A DNA stretch of 64,000 nt from Tubiluchus corallicola (lineage: Eukaryota; Priapulida; Priapulimorpha; Priapulimorphida; Tubiluchidae). Below are positions 14,701 to 25,098 of this stretch, piece after piece; position 1 is the stretch's first letter, and each line of letters opens with the position of its first letter. The stretch lies in the NCBI GenBank assembly GCA_030141605.1, contig JAQGDQ010000022.1, positions 950,501-1,014,500 of the forward strand, in the 5' to 3' direction. The position numbers were made by a program, and so were the translations under genes. A model generated the notes under the pieces. It saw nothing but the letters and a program-made list of their open reading frames with translations. It was not told the origin of the DNA and did no database searches.

Positions 14701-15709
14701 ACTACGAATGTGATAGTGCAGGAGCCCTCGATGAAATAACCTCCTCATCAGGAACGAGATTTTCAACACTGTATATCGTAGGTGTGATTGTGGCATTCCA
14801 CAAATGACTACCCATTTGTTTGGGGAGCTAGGCTTTTAGGGGGTACCCCCAAAATAGGTAACCCAAAAAAGGCCTCTCCCATGACAAATAGGTAGCCATT
14901 TGTGAATGCCAGACTCATACCTACGATATGCAGTGATCAAAAATCATGTTTGTGATGAGGAGGTTATTTTGTCATAGGTTCTTTCACTATTAAAATTATC
15001 ACAGTTTACTGCTAAAAAGTTTTTTGGCTTTTAGCGGCGCATTGTAATCATGTTACAGAATTGTGTAGATTTCGAAAAGTAGTCTATAAAAATGGGCAGG
15101 CAACTGGGCTTGAACATCTTCATTGAAAAGTTGAGTAAAGGTGATTTAATTATAATCAGCATAGCAGTGTCTCTGAGATCATACCTTCAGTTTGTACATA
15201 TCTCTGTAAACAATAAAAATTTTACCATTTATGGCGTTTTATTATGGTAGTTGTGACAGTCTTACATAATGTAACAATTTTGAATAACAGGCAGTCAAAC
15301 ATGTATGGTGCTATTATAGGGTTCATAAAGGAATACTGTGTGAGAACATTTACATTTCTTCACAAATTTGTTTAATCGGCAATTCATTACTTTCCTGTAT
15401 TTGTATGTGTAACACTAATTAAGACTGTTAGGATAAATAGAAAGTGTAGTTCTTTTCAGATGAGTACTTTCATCTGTGTAAAAAGTTTTCTAACAAATTC
15501 TTAACTGCTAGATTTGTCTGTGATTGCATTGCAATTCAATGCACATTTTCCTTTTACATTTTCAGAAATTTCCCGAATTGAAATTCAAATATGTTGAAGA
15601 AGATCAGCCTGAGGAATTTTTCATCCCGTATGTTTGGTCACTCGTCTACCAATCTTCTGAACTTTACTGGAATGCCAATATCATGCAATTATTTACCCTG
15701 CAAACATAA
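5580..15709 (+). CDS. DYM: Dymeclin, complete coding region in 14 exons
   Basis: Dymeclin is a peripheral Golgi protein needed for normal Golgi organisation and vesicle traffic; human loss causes Dyggve-Melchior-Clausen skeletal dysplasia. The 14 exons join in frame with GT..AG introns to 675 codons, close to the human length of about 669. Family landmarks run throughout: [15 protein letters not shown] (31-45), NPYRQA (near 305), EERNSHHxYMAL-type [48 protein letters not shown], and [19 protein letters not shown] with [10 protein letters not shown] at the end. The start MGANSSS opens the family-typical N-myristoylation signal (Gly2, Ser6). There is no signal peptide; hydrophobic Leu-rich segments (LLLLLILV) are typical of the family. 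Introns run from 213 to 1160 bp; two hold DNA transposons. Recognised by family similarity from memory, not by a search. Confidence 0.97.
6336..6482 (+). CDS. DYM: DYM coding exon 2
   Basis: Enters after TTTTTAG in phase 2 and encodes [18 protein letters not shown] through SAQCE. Donor GAAAA|GTAAGT. Matches the second conserved block of dymeclins (LLEE..., then a FLxRxxEL segment). Confidence 0.95.
7044..7168 (+). CDS. DYM: DYM coding exon 3
   Basis: Acceptor CTTTGCAG; encodes [20 protein letters not shown] onward, the dymeclin WQT.NALF block, and ends in phase 1 at CACAG|GTGTGT. Confidence 0.95.
8006..8096 (+). CDS. DYM: DYM coding exon 4
   Basis: Acceptor TTTTTAG; encodes [10 protein letters not shown] then [18 protein letters not shown]. 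This is a short exon of lower conservation leading into the helical region. Donor GGTGAT|GTAAAT. Intron 3 before it (7169-8005) contains a possible degraded SINE near 7851-7940. Confidence 0.92.
8341..8466 (+). CDS. DYM: DYM coding exon 5
   Basis: Acceptor TTTGTTTAG; encodes [20 protein letters not shown] and on to LLCGKS. Aligns with the ITYEISVEAI region of vertebrate dymeclin. Donor AAAAAG|GTAAAT. Confidence 0.93.
8753..8889 (+). CDS. DYM: DYM coding exon 6
   Basis: Acceptor ACATTTCAG; encodes [20 protein letters not shown], a His/Gly-rich stretch, and [10 protein letters not shown], corresponding to the vertebrate LVKTLLYNFIRQEKPPPP and LLYGLASG blocks. Donor GCAA|GTAAGT. Confidence 0.95.
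9130..9318 (+). CDS. DYM: DYM coding exon 7
   Basis: Acceptor TTTTTAG; encodes [28 protein letters not shown] and [11 protein letters not shown]. Highly conserved block with the Leu run. Donor GGAAG|GTACTT. Intron 7 (9319-10287) has no recognised feature. Confidence 0.96.
10288..10472 (+). CDS. DYM: DYM coding exon 8
   Basis: Acceptor ATTTTTAG; encodes [20 protein letters not shown], then [10 protein letters not shown] and [12 protein letters not shown], ending in phase 0 at GCTATT|GTAAGT. The open frame continues upstream into the intron, but that part has no similarity to dymeclin. Confidence 0.95.
11010..11135 (+). CDS. DYM: DYM coding exon 9
   Basis: Acceptor CCTTGCAG; encodes [20 protein letters not shown] then [16 protein letters not shown], one of the best conserved dymeclin blocks. 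Phase 0 at both ends; donor GAAACG|GTACGT. Confidence 0.96.
11551..11664 (+). CDS. DYM: DYM coding exon 10
   Basis: Acceptor TATGACAG; encodes [20 protein letters not shown] and [13 protein letters not shown]. Phase 0; donor ATGAAG|GTACTT. Intron 10 (11665-12769) contains a 748-bp hAT element. Confidence 0.95.
11797..12544. mobile_element. Complete 748-bp hAT-type element in DYM intron 10
   Basis: The element begins TAGAAATGCACC and ends GTGCTCCCCTA, imperfect terminal repeats of hAT type. It is bounded by a perfect 8-bp duplication ATTTAATT (11789-11796 and 12545-12552). The interior is rich in CTTCGGT-type motifs and has no transposase frame, so it is non-autonomous. It lies wholly within the intron and leaves the splice sites intact. 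Confidence 0.82.
12770..12976 (+). CDS. DYM: DYM coding exon 11
   Basis: Acceptor TACTTAG; encodes [20 protein letters not shown] and then [17 protein letters not shown], followed by an acidic Ser-rich tail ([16 protein letters not shown]) that looks like a flexible loop, variable between species. Phase 0; donor GAACAA|GTGAGT. Confidence 0.96.
13191..13373 (+). CDS. DYM: DYM coding exon 12
   Basis: Acceptor TTTTTTACAG; encodes [31 protein letters not shown] and [13 protein letters not shown], near-identical to vertebrate blocks. Phase 0; donor GACACA|GTATGT. Intron 12 (13374-14291) contains a degraded SINE-like patch near 13821-13900. Confidence 0.97.
13821..13900 (+). repeat. Degraded tRNA-like SINE
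   Basis: GTGGTCTAGTTATCATAGC resembles a tRNA A box and TTTCAAATTCAGGCC a B box; a TTTCACATTTCCTTCCCTTT tail follows. Similar A box, B box and tail combinations occur at 7851-7940, 34970-35058 and 59996-60092, which suggests one dispersed family. Confidence 0.45.
14292..14405 (+). CDS. DYM: DYM coding exon 13
   Basis: Acceptor TTTGCTAG; encodes [20 protein letters not shown], then [18 protein letters not shown], matching the VLEIIKQG...PKDRLK block of vertebrate dymeclin. Phase 0; donor CTAAAG|GTACTT. Confidence 0.95.
14716..14987. mobile_element. Fold-back MITE with ~100-bp arms in DYM intron 13
   Basis: The left arm (14716 to about 14822) and the right arm (about 14880-14987) are long imperfect inverted repeats: ATAACCTCCTCATCA on the left is answered by TGATGAGGAGGTTAT on the right, and ATATCGTAGGT by ACCTACGATAT. 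The element is bounded by TA on both sides (14714-14715, 14988-14989), as in Tc1/mariner-type MITEs. It would fold into a long hairpin in the pre-mRNA. It is non-coding. Confidence 0.8.
15566..15709 (+). CDS. DYM: DYM coding exon 14 (stop)
   Basis: Acceptor ATTTTCAG; encodes [31 protein letters not shown] and [15 protein letters not shown], then TAA at 15707-15709. This is the hallmark dymeclin C-terminus, nearly identical to vertebrates up to the last residues. Confidence 0.97.
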   Translation, partial: KFPELKFKYVEEDQPEEFFIPYVWSLVYQSSELYWNANIMQLFTLQT

Positions 15710-17338
15710 TAACATCGGTACCCTAAAAGAGGATACAAATAGCAAAAAAATCCCAAAATTATATCCTTTGTACAGGTATAGTGTATTTAACGTAATACAG
15801 CAATTTTGAATAACAAACAATTCATCATACATTCATAAGGCTCATTTCTTCACAAATTCGTTTATTCGGTAATTCATTGCAATCCAGTATTTGTATGATC
15901 GTGGCAGTGTCACAGATGTTATGGCTGGTGGTGCCATCTGTGCAGTGTTGATATAGATCTCTAATATTTTCATGAAATTTCACAAATGTGTGATGAAGTT
16001 GTGGATGATTATTTTACTTTATTTGCTCGTATTGTAAAAAATGTGATTTTCGTGCCATTTATGAGAACACGGTGAATAAAATACCATCACCAGCAAATTA
16101 GAAACTGTTCATTTTTATTTTAAGTACTGTTTTGTCTTTTTAGTACTTATTACTTAGTACTTTAGCACCACATTTCTATTGCAGTTGCAGTTTGTGAGAT
16201 TATAACTTTTAATCATTAGTGACAAATACCTTATTACTTAAGTGGTTATGTAAATTTAAAGTATTATCTATTTATTCATGTGTTATATAATTATTTCCAT
16301 AGCCATAGAAGTGTTTTTTGCTTGTTAGTAGACATGTGAAACTAATTTATACATACTTGCATCACACCAATAGAAACTGTTGTTACTTCTAGTAGTATCT
16401 GCAGTGTTTGAAATCCTGCCTGACCATAGAGCCCTTATTCTGTAGAATACTGTGCAAAAAATGTGTATAACTTCTACAGTAATATAACTTTGATAAATTC
16501 TAAAATGTTTGACATCTTGCATTAAGGAGTAACATTATAACTGTATATTATTGAACATGTTATTTTATGATAATAGATTGTACATTAAACAAAATTGCGT
16601 TGATCGTTATTCGTAAACTTGTCTGATTTCTTGTTTGCATAAGAAGTGAAAAAAGTGACACTTTAGGCAGAGTTCTGGCAGCTTTGTTTACTGATAGCAT
16701 CTAAACATTTCTGATGCCTGCAAATGGAGGTTCTGATTAAAATGTGCTGAAAGGGGTAGGAGGTAAACACATCTTGGGAAATCCTTGCTCATTTTACTCT
16801 GCTAGGGTGCCAGACATGAGACAAAGATCTTTAAGTTGTAAGTCTGGGTTTTTTAAATGACTGGTGGCAGCATCACTGGCATGGTCTGGTTTGTGCAAAC
16901 GTAGCTTTCTCATCCAACTATTTTTTGCTAACAGATTTATGTGGTGATTGTTTATCATTTGGCAGTTTTGTTTTATTCAGATAGCAAATTTGCATGGACC
17001 CCACGTGGCTTATGCCAAGTACATAGCAAAAAATATGCTGTCTTAAAACCGTTTTCCTATGTCCCTACATATGCTACAACAACCCGTGCAGTAAATTAGT
17101 AGGTATAATATTTTTATGAATTTAAATTGATAAAGTATAATGATTAGCATGGTTTGCACTGAAAATACAATCAGAACAAAACGGGTGTATAAATAAAATT
17201 CTTGGAGAATTGTAAATAACAGCAGTTGTGTTCTTTGTCTCTTTGCTGTTTTTTTTGTTTGCTTGTTTGTTTGCTGGCATTACTGTTGCAGTAGTAATTA
17301 TTATCATTGTCATTTTTTCCATTACTGTGTTGTTGCAG
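15710..17338 (+). other. DYM: DYM 3' UTR and downstream sequence
   Basis: The likely 3' UTR follows the stop. The first well-placed AATAAA is at 16075-16080. After that I see AT-rich sequence with no gene. Confidence 0.5.
16075..16080 (+). terminator. DYM: Candidate DYM polyadenylation signal
   Basis: Canonical AATAAA about 370 bp after the DYM stop codon. Such hexamers are common in AT-rich DNA, so this is a candidate only. Confidence 0.4.
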
Positions 17339-17775
17339 GTGCAAGTTTATAAGCTTACTTGTTTGCAAAAGTAACAATCCAACGAGCTTCCAATCCTGTG
17401 CAGAAGAAGCCTACAAAGTTCCATTCCTGGGAAGAAGCAAGCCTACACGCTATTTCCTGTGCAGAAGCAAGCCTGTAAACTACGTTTTCAGTTCAGAAAC
17501 AAGCCTGCAGACTTCCATTCCTGTCTAGAAGCCACCATTTCTGTGCAAAACTGCAAGTTTTCATTCCTTTCCAAGAAAGTAGCAAGTGCACGAACTTCCT
17601 TCCTGTGCAAAAGCAACCCTATAAGCAATTATTCCTTTCCAAAAACAAGCCTGCAAGCTACCATTTCTGTGTAGAAGCGCCTGAATGCTTTATATTCCCA
17701 TGCAGAAGCAAGCTTAAAAGCTATCATTCCTGTGCAGAAGCAAGTACACATATTACCACTCGTGTACAGAAGTCA
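17339..17775. repeat. Degenerate ~32-33-bp minisatellite
   Basis: About 13 diverged tandem copies of a unit resembling CAAGCCTGCAAGCTACCATT followed by CCTGTGCAGAAG. Anchors AGCAAGCCT and TTCCTGTGCAGAAG recur at roughly 32-33-bp steps. The long overlapping frames here come from the repeat and lack stops by chance. It lies about 1.6 kb after the DYM stop. Confidence 0.75.
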
Positions 17776-20760
17776 TAATCTTTTTGTACAGAAAAAAATA
17801 AAGAGCGCATGTATCGATTCTTTCATCAACCGACAGCTTTCATTTTCTGCATAAACGATTGCAAGCAAAGGTGCAAGTGCGTATTTTTATTCTTGCACTA
17901 CAGTAAGTCTACCTCTAACTTAATCCGTTTTTGACAACATTTTTCTTCGATGTGAGGCGCGAGCTCTAAATTGCAAATTTCTAGCTGTCAAAAATAAATG
18001 CATTTAGTGTACATTTCCGTTTTTGCGAAAAAGTCTGTTTCCCTAGTAGATTTTTTTACACCCAAATAATGGTCTATCTTGGACTATTTAAGAGAAAACA
18101 CAAATAATCTTATACCTGCTTATTTGGTTTCAGCCCCACTTTACGGCGCCAAGACTAACAGTGTACATATATCATAGAAATGCGATTAAACAGACGTAAA
18201 AGTGGGAAAGATCGACTCGGAGTTTACCACAGATAAGGCTGTCGCCTATCGACATGATTTCTATCTGCCGCATGCCCTGACTTTGCTACTGCTGTTCTCT
18301 AGTTCATAGATCAAGGAACCAAAGAGAGTAAAGAACTTGCCATGATCAATCTATTTAAGCTTGCAGCTAAAATGATGTAAAATGCTGTCTTAAAAAACTC
18401 TAAAAGGAAATTCGACTGCCAGTAAGCCTATATTAAGTGATTTTAGAATTTAGACATACGGTCACATACCAGTTAGTCTTAAATTGCAATACAATACACG
18501 CAGTACAAGTACAAAGAAGAATAAGTTTTATTTTGAGTTGAGGCATTCTATAATCTTGATTGCAATATCAGAATATAATTTTGAATTTGGTCGTCCCGTT
18601 CCGAAATCCCGAATTTAAAATGAATCCCGAGATTAAAGACTCTTAATTATTTGACTCTAGATTTCAAGATCTCTGTATTTTCCGTGACGGTGATCTCAGA
18701 TGTCACCGACTTTGGATCGTCAGCGAAGCTCTTCTATACCCATACAAGTCGCGCCGTACTTCAGAATTAATCTAAGCACAAAGTAATGCATCAATTATTT
18801 GGCAAACGCAGATTTCTTAGGTTTTGTACAGTAAAACGTGAATCAAGACAAAGATTTCAAATAACTATACGTTAGGTTATAACGGCTGCGCAAAAGCGTC
18901 TGCATTTGTCTCCAAAATAATAGAAATATGGCAATAATTGCACCGAGGGAAGAAAATGCTAATACACCAATAACCAGGTTAAAAACGTGCCCAATGTTTG
19001 CACGTTTAGCCCGCTGGAGTGTAAAAAATAGTTCCATATCGTAATCGTACGTATGTTCAAAGTATCATAGGTTAAAAAAACTAGCAGCAGAGTCGAATAT
19101 GAGGTTACTCTTTTTTAATTGTTTAATGGGCTTAATCGGTGATTTTTAGATTACCAACACAAACGATATGTCTTTTGGTACATCAATATCTATTACCTTA
19201 TATTAATTCTGCTAGTGTGTGCGTGTGTTTACAAATTTATATGTATATGTAATTTCTTCGGTTACTACAGCTTCAACAACCTACTTGCATTTTTTAACCT
19301 TCAACCAATTGCTTACATTAAACGAAAAGTGTCAATTATAATTATTTAAGACTTTCAATCAATATTTTTCACCCAAACGATAGTTATGCTTACATTTTTG
19401 CAATACTGATTATACTGTTGGCTATATTATTTAATTTTCTATTTTTTGTAATAAGCGATTGTACCAAAATTTATCTATGCGCTCGGTTACGACAAACTTA
19501 CCCCTTACTGCATTAATAAATAAAGATTGCTATTGATTTGTCGTGTTTTAATATGGAAATATATCCATACTTCAATGCCGGGGTCTTAATTTTCAGTTTC
19601 AACTTTCCTGTAAAGCCTTTAGACTCTTCAAAATTTGTTGGCGTTGGCGCCGTTTGGATAGCTAAGCACAATAATATTAAATTGAGGGTAATGGCAATAA
19701 ATAGAAAGTCTAGAAAAAGTACGCTTGTTCTCATTATCTGGCGCCAGTGCTTGTTGCCGTTTGACTTGCGATTTAGAGCAGATTATTAATGGATGCTTGC
19801 AAAGCGTTGTGATCTTTGTTCAATAGTTTTTGAATTTTTTTTGAAACTTTACAATACTTAAAGTTGGACTTGGAGTTTATCGTTTATTAGCACACCTTGC
19901 GCAATTAGTGTTTTTTCTCCTGGATTTTGTTTGTTAGTAAGATTGAACTTTTCGTATAAACGCAATAAATTTGGTTATGATTAACGTGTAGATCTAATCT
20001 GGATATTGTGCGATATTCGCGAAGTGATTGTGCAAAAAAAATCATCGTTCCATTCACTGGGTCCATTTCAGTTACGCTTATGGTCACGTGGATCGCGCAG
20101 TTTTGTCTAAAATGTTTAAAAGACTTTAACTGAGAAGGTAAGGTGTGGGAGAGAGAAGCAAATAGAGAAAGAGAGCCCCGCTACATTTATATTAATATCT
20201 AAACGACGTAGAAAGGTAATTATGCCAAAAGTGACAAGACAAGACGAAAGACATGATAATGAGATAAGATCAAACTTATTTAATATTAACTACCTACACA
20301 GAGGAATAAAGAAGGGCCCTAAACTTTTTGACTGATCTTACTAAATCAGCTAAAATTAAAAAAGCTGAAACAACCCAGAAAATCGGCGCGTGATAGCTAG
20401 TTAAACCAAAATTTCGCGCATCATTAACTTCTTGGGTGACTTTTAAATTTTTTGTCATAATTATTGTTGTGTGTTAGCGTAAACGTCACGGCGTTACAGA
20501 ATTTGGTTACAAAATCGATGGCAAACTGCATCATAGAATTCTATCACATTCCAGTTCACCATTAGAACTTTTTGGTAAAAGAAGCATGGTGCCAGGGTTA
20601 TTGTGCAATATACCGTATATCAATCAATTATAAACTTAGTTTCAATGTTACAAGGGTGCCAGTTAAATTTAATATTTAAAACGAGATTTATCTGAAATAA
20701 AACGTGAAAAAGTCGGACTTGAACTGTATATAATATTGAATTTCACAGAATTTCATGTCT

Positions 20761-20763
20761 CCC

Positions 20764-20809
<46 letters not shown>

Positions 20810-20852
20810 CTCTCTATCTTCCCCCCACTCTCTCTTCTCTCTATCTTTTTGC
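20761..20852. repeat. CT microsatellite
   Basis: A C-rich lead-in followed by about 18 uninterrupted TC repeats and a diverged TCTCT tail. Confidence 0.95.
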
Positions 20853-23800
20853 CTAGTCTTTAGTTTAGAGTACATCTAAATCTATTTCTGGAAAACGAAT
20901 TTGTGTCATTATGTAGCCTACCTCATCTACAAAGCTTAATTAATAGGAGTAAAGTGAAACATTTGAGTGTTTCTTTTGAACATACGTTCAATTCATTATT
21001 ATTAACTAATAATTCTAATTATTATTACATCATTATCTAATATCAAAATTGAAGATGCCGAGACCAGAATCTGTCCAGCAAAGAGCCATTTGTGGCTACA
21101 AAAATCTCACTTGGTCACACAAAGGATCTATAAAAGAAACTTGTGCTTGTTTGGCACTACAAGGACGCCTAATGGTTTTTCATGATTACACTTTTTTAGA
21201 CCAATAATTCAGTTTAATTTAGAGAGTTAAACGACCGAGAATGTGACAGTCTGTTGTCGCAGGGACACGCAATTCTGGCGCCTCTGTCGCGTGCTTGATC
21301 GATCACACATATTACCGCAGTGACTGTAGTTTATATATAATAACTTTAATAAAATGTAATTATTTCTCTGTGGAAAGATACTTTTGTAAAGGCCGCAATA
21401 AAACTTTGCTGCGCCATCATTTATATTGTTAAAGAATAACGACAGACCTAGTTAAAAATTAAACCTCCCTAATACATAAAGTGTACTAGTGGGGCCTGTA
21501 CGACGTAGACTGCATTTAATTTTATAAGAACGACGGACATTTTGTTTTCATTTGAGATTTTTTTCGACCATTAATTCTTCAACCAGTTCCCCCCTGGCAC
21601 CTCAGCCCACTGTAATGGAGTGAGAGAAAGTGTGAGTAAAGAAGGAGACAAGGATTACATTTCATTATTTTGTAAAAACAACGAATAATCAAAAGCTAGT
21701 GGTGGCTACGATAACAGTGCCACCGACGACAAGTTGAGTCCACCATTAAAAAATTTCTTTTCAACGAAGTGTGAGACATTGTCGCCAGTATGGAGCCAAA
21801 ACCATGAACAGGTGCTTTCAAGCATCGTGATTTCACAGGTAATTATACCAACATGACACGACGTCTGACTGTCGCCACTAGATGACATAGTCACTCCCCC
21901 ATATCACCGGTTTCACAGTCTGTCATTACACATACATTAGTTATATAAATAATGATTTGTACACAATAGGAATCGCTTATTTGCCAGATCAGTAAGTACA
22001 AGACGGATAGCTAGGGGCGCAGCCATTATGTTTTCCTACGTTAGAATATGCATAATTTGATAATAAGGGCGCTGATATAACGCTTGCTGCGGTCTTGCAA
22101 CAGCAATTGAAACGTACGTGTCGTTCTTGGTTTGCAAAAACTCGGGAAAATCACTGAAGAAGTGACAGAACTACTGTTAATACATAAGCGACTTTGAACG
22201 TCCAGCTGATTAATCAATTACAGTTACGTGTGCAGTGGGTCATTCTGTCACAGTAATCCACAAACACCTCCTTTCGTGCTTCTACTATTGTTACAAAAGG
22301 GACAGAGCAGCAATAACATGCTGATATACATTTGAGCAATAAAATGTCCACTTATTGGACTCTGTATGGTGTAATACTATGTGCTTATAGCATTTGTTAG
22401 TACGCAGTTTATTTTCGAACATCCTCTTGTATACTTTCAATTAAATCGAGCAGAGAAGTTGTTGAAAACTTGTTGACGATTTGCTGAAGAAAAAGGGAAA
22501 AATAACAACAAAAGAAAAAGATATGCGGTAAATGCCTACGCAACTATGTAACAAAGAAAGACGGTTTTACCTGACAACAGCTTTTTCTCTAATTTTGCCC
22601 AAATTCGTTTAACAATTTAGTGGAAGCCACCAAGGGACATTTTAAGGAATCAAATAAATTATTGTTGTTGAACTTTCAGGACGTTATACTCGACTCGACA
22701 GCAGCTATTAAAATAGGAACGTCGCAACATTATACATTATTTTTACCATGGTGTCTATAAATCTATTTAAGACTATTATAACAGACCATCTTTATTTTGC
22801 CGTTTAGTGCTATTTCTTTGTGACTGTAGCACTGTGTTTTTTTATAAAATATAGAGATATAGTACTGCATATGTAGTTCAGCTAATTTTTGAACGGTCAT
22901 GTTGATGGCTGTACATTATGTACAAGTTTACTGCCATTATGTACTTGTGCAAAGTATTGTTGTAAAACTGCCTAAGTTCAGTTGTGCGCATCCAAGAATT
23001 TTATTCATAATTGCCTTGTACATTACAATTGATGGTACCCATACGGATATAGTAGTGGTTCGTGGGTAGGGCGATTAGTCACGTCAGTGCGTGTGTCTGT
23101 TTGCTTGTTCGTCCGCAACAAAGTCAAAACAGGTGAAGCTATAATTTGGCGCAGGGATAGATCTAGACAGGACGTGAAAAACGTTAATTTCGAATTCAAA
23201 GAGTCACAGCTCAACAAGAGTCTCAAGACCTAAAATGTCAGTCAACTTCAGTAGGCTGATGAAGATATTGCCAAATCTACATGGCATAGTTTGAGTAAGG
23301 CGAGATCTACAACACTCTTCAGAAGTGCAGACCCACGCAATTACACGAAGTATACAGTGCGCAAATTTATAAGACATGCTGGATAATAATGTGCTTAGAC
23401 TTAAGCAAATGTAGCACTGCCTTTAAACGGAGCTCTTTAATTTATTATCTGAATTCTCAAGTTGATAATCTTACAAGTTAGTCCTTATGCTGATCTCTTT
23501 ACTGGCGACAGAAATGTTATCTTGCGGCTAGTTTCTTGCTGCTTCTCAAAAGTATAGTAACAGCAACTGCTGCTTTTAACTGCATATGTATACATATTAC
23601 TGATTGAGAAGCTTCATCACAAGAGACTGTGTTGAACTCGACAATGCATGTTCCACTCGATAATCTCTGTCTTGCAAGTTTACAGTCTTCAAGCAGAGTT
23701 TGTCACTGGTAACAAAATTGTTACTTTCAAATTAACTTAACATTCTAGGCAATTTTCAAAAGACATCAGCAAAAATTGTGCTATTAGTTGTTAAATGAAA

Positions 23801-25083
23801 AACTCCAACTCAGCTGCTGTAACGTTTTCTTTATAATTCTGGAATACCAAAGCTGACTTGCCATGGCCAGGTAGGTTCTATATCACTTTGAATACGACCT
23901 ATTACCAAGTATAGCTTGACACATCAGTCTCTTACGAGGAAATAAATTTTATCGTGCAGTTTTATAACAGAATAGTACGAATCCTGACGCCACGTCTGGC
24001 TTACCTTGTAGTAAAATAATTAAACCAAGTGTTCACAAGCCGTCTGACGACACCACTTATTATTTTTCTTCACTCATAAAGCAACGAAGATATACGCTAC
24101 TGGGCGGAGCGGTGCCGTTTTGTTTATGAGCTAATAAAATAATAATTGTTATCGATTCATTTGCTGTTGCGTCGGCACTGTAGGTATCTGTCAGGCGCTA
24201 ATAAAGCACAATTATTCATCATGACTTCTGAATGTCTATGAAATTTTAGTTAGTTTTAACATAGTTTAGTTGGTTCAGATTAGACAGTTTTAAAACTGAT
24301 AAACGAATCCACACCAATAAATTTTACTTAGAACCTACCATACAGACTACGTTAGTATGGCGCTGACATTTATAAAATACAGTTGGGTAAAGCTGGTTGG
24401 ATGAGGTTGGGTGTTGCATATGGGATGTAGAGATGGCTGTGGCGGAACTGGAACGTAGCTTACTGTCAAAAACAATCCTCTGAGGAGTATTTTTAGCACG
24501 TCACCCACCCATTACCTAACCAGGTTTATGACTTCGTTGCTTACTAAGTATGACACTAAAAATGGGACTCTAATTGATTTGAATTCCATAATTTTGGCGT
24601 TCGTTGATTGTTAACCGCACATCTACAGGCCCTGTCGTTCGATGTCGGATACGATGGCGGAAGAAAGACTGTTCGTTCAGTGAGTCTGATATCACTTATT
24701 GTATATAAAATAGGATACGATTATGAATTATAAGCGTGAATTTTACTAGAAAGTTCAACAGCCATTGAACCACCAGGTGACCTGGGTGTAAAACAATTTT
24801 TTCAGAAGCTATGAATAGTAATCAAAATGTTAACAAAACGCAGTTGTCTTTATACAGTATGACAAGGCGTTATAATTAAGCTTTCTGTGCTCGAGGGAAA
24901 CTGATCATTTAAGCATTTCCTCTTCAAAAGCTGTAACAATCACCTAAAGTTAACTAACCTGGCCTTATTCATTTTTCCATGTCTCATAACAGATGGCACT
25001 AATAAAAGGAAATGCGGCGCCATGCTGTTGCGACATTTTACTATAGTTATTATTTATTTAAACATTATTATTACTGTGACACA

Positions 25084-25098
25084 GGCGCCAACTTGTCT
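25084..25098 (+). promoter_or_regulatory. Candidate BMP-Smad response element
   Basis: GGCGCC-AACTT-GTCT, an exact match to the bipartite GGCGCC-N5-GTCT element bound by SMAD1/5-SMAD4 complexes (GC half for the R-Smad, GTCT half for SMAD4). It lies about 1.85 kb downstream of the SMAD6/7 stop. Function is inferred from motif only. Confidence 0.45.

Noticed and set aside
17307-17674. Two overlapping frames that look repetitive, as in a repeat protein
   Set aside because: They read the minisatellite in different frames; there is no start context or conserved frame across units.
17339-17775. Regular spacing that might suggest a CRISPR array
   Set aside because: The units are degenerate and contiguous, with no invariant repeats alternating with unique spacers, in an animal genome.
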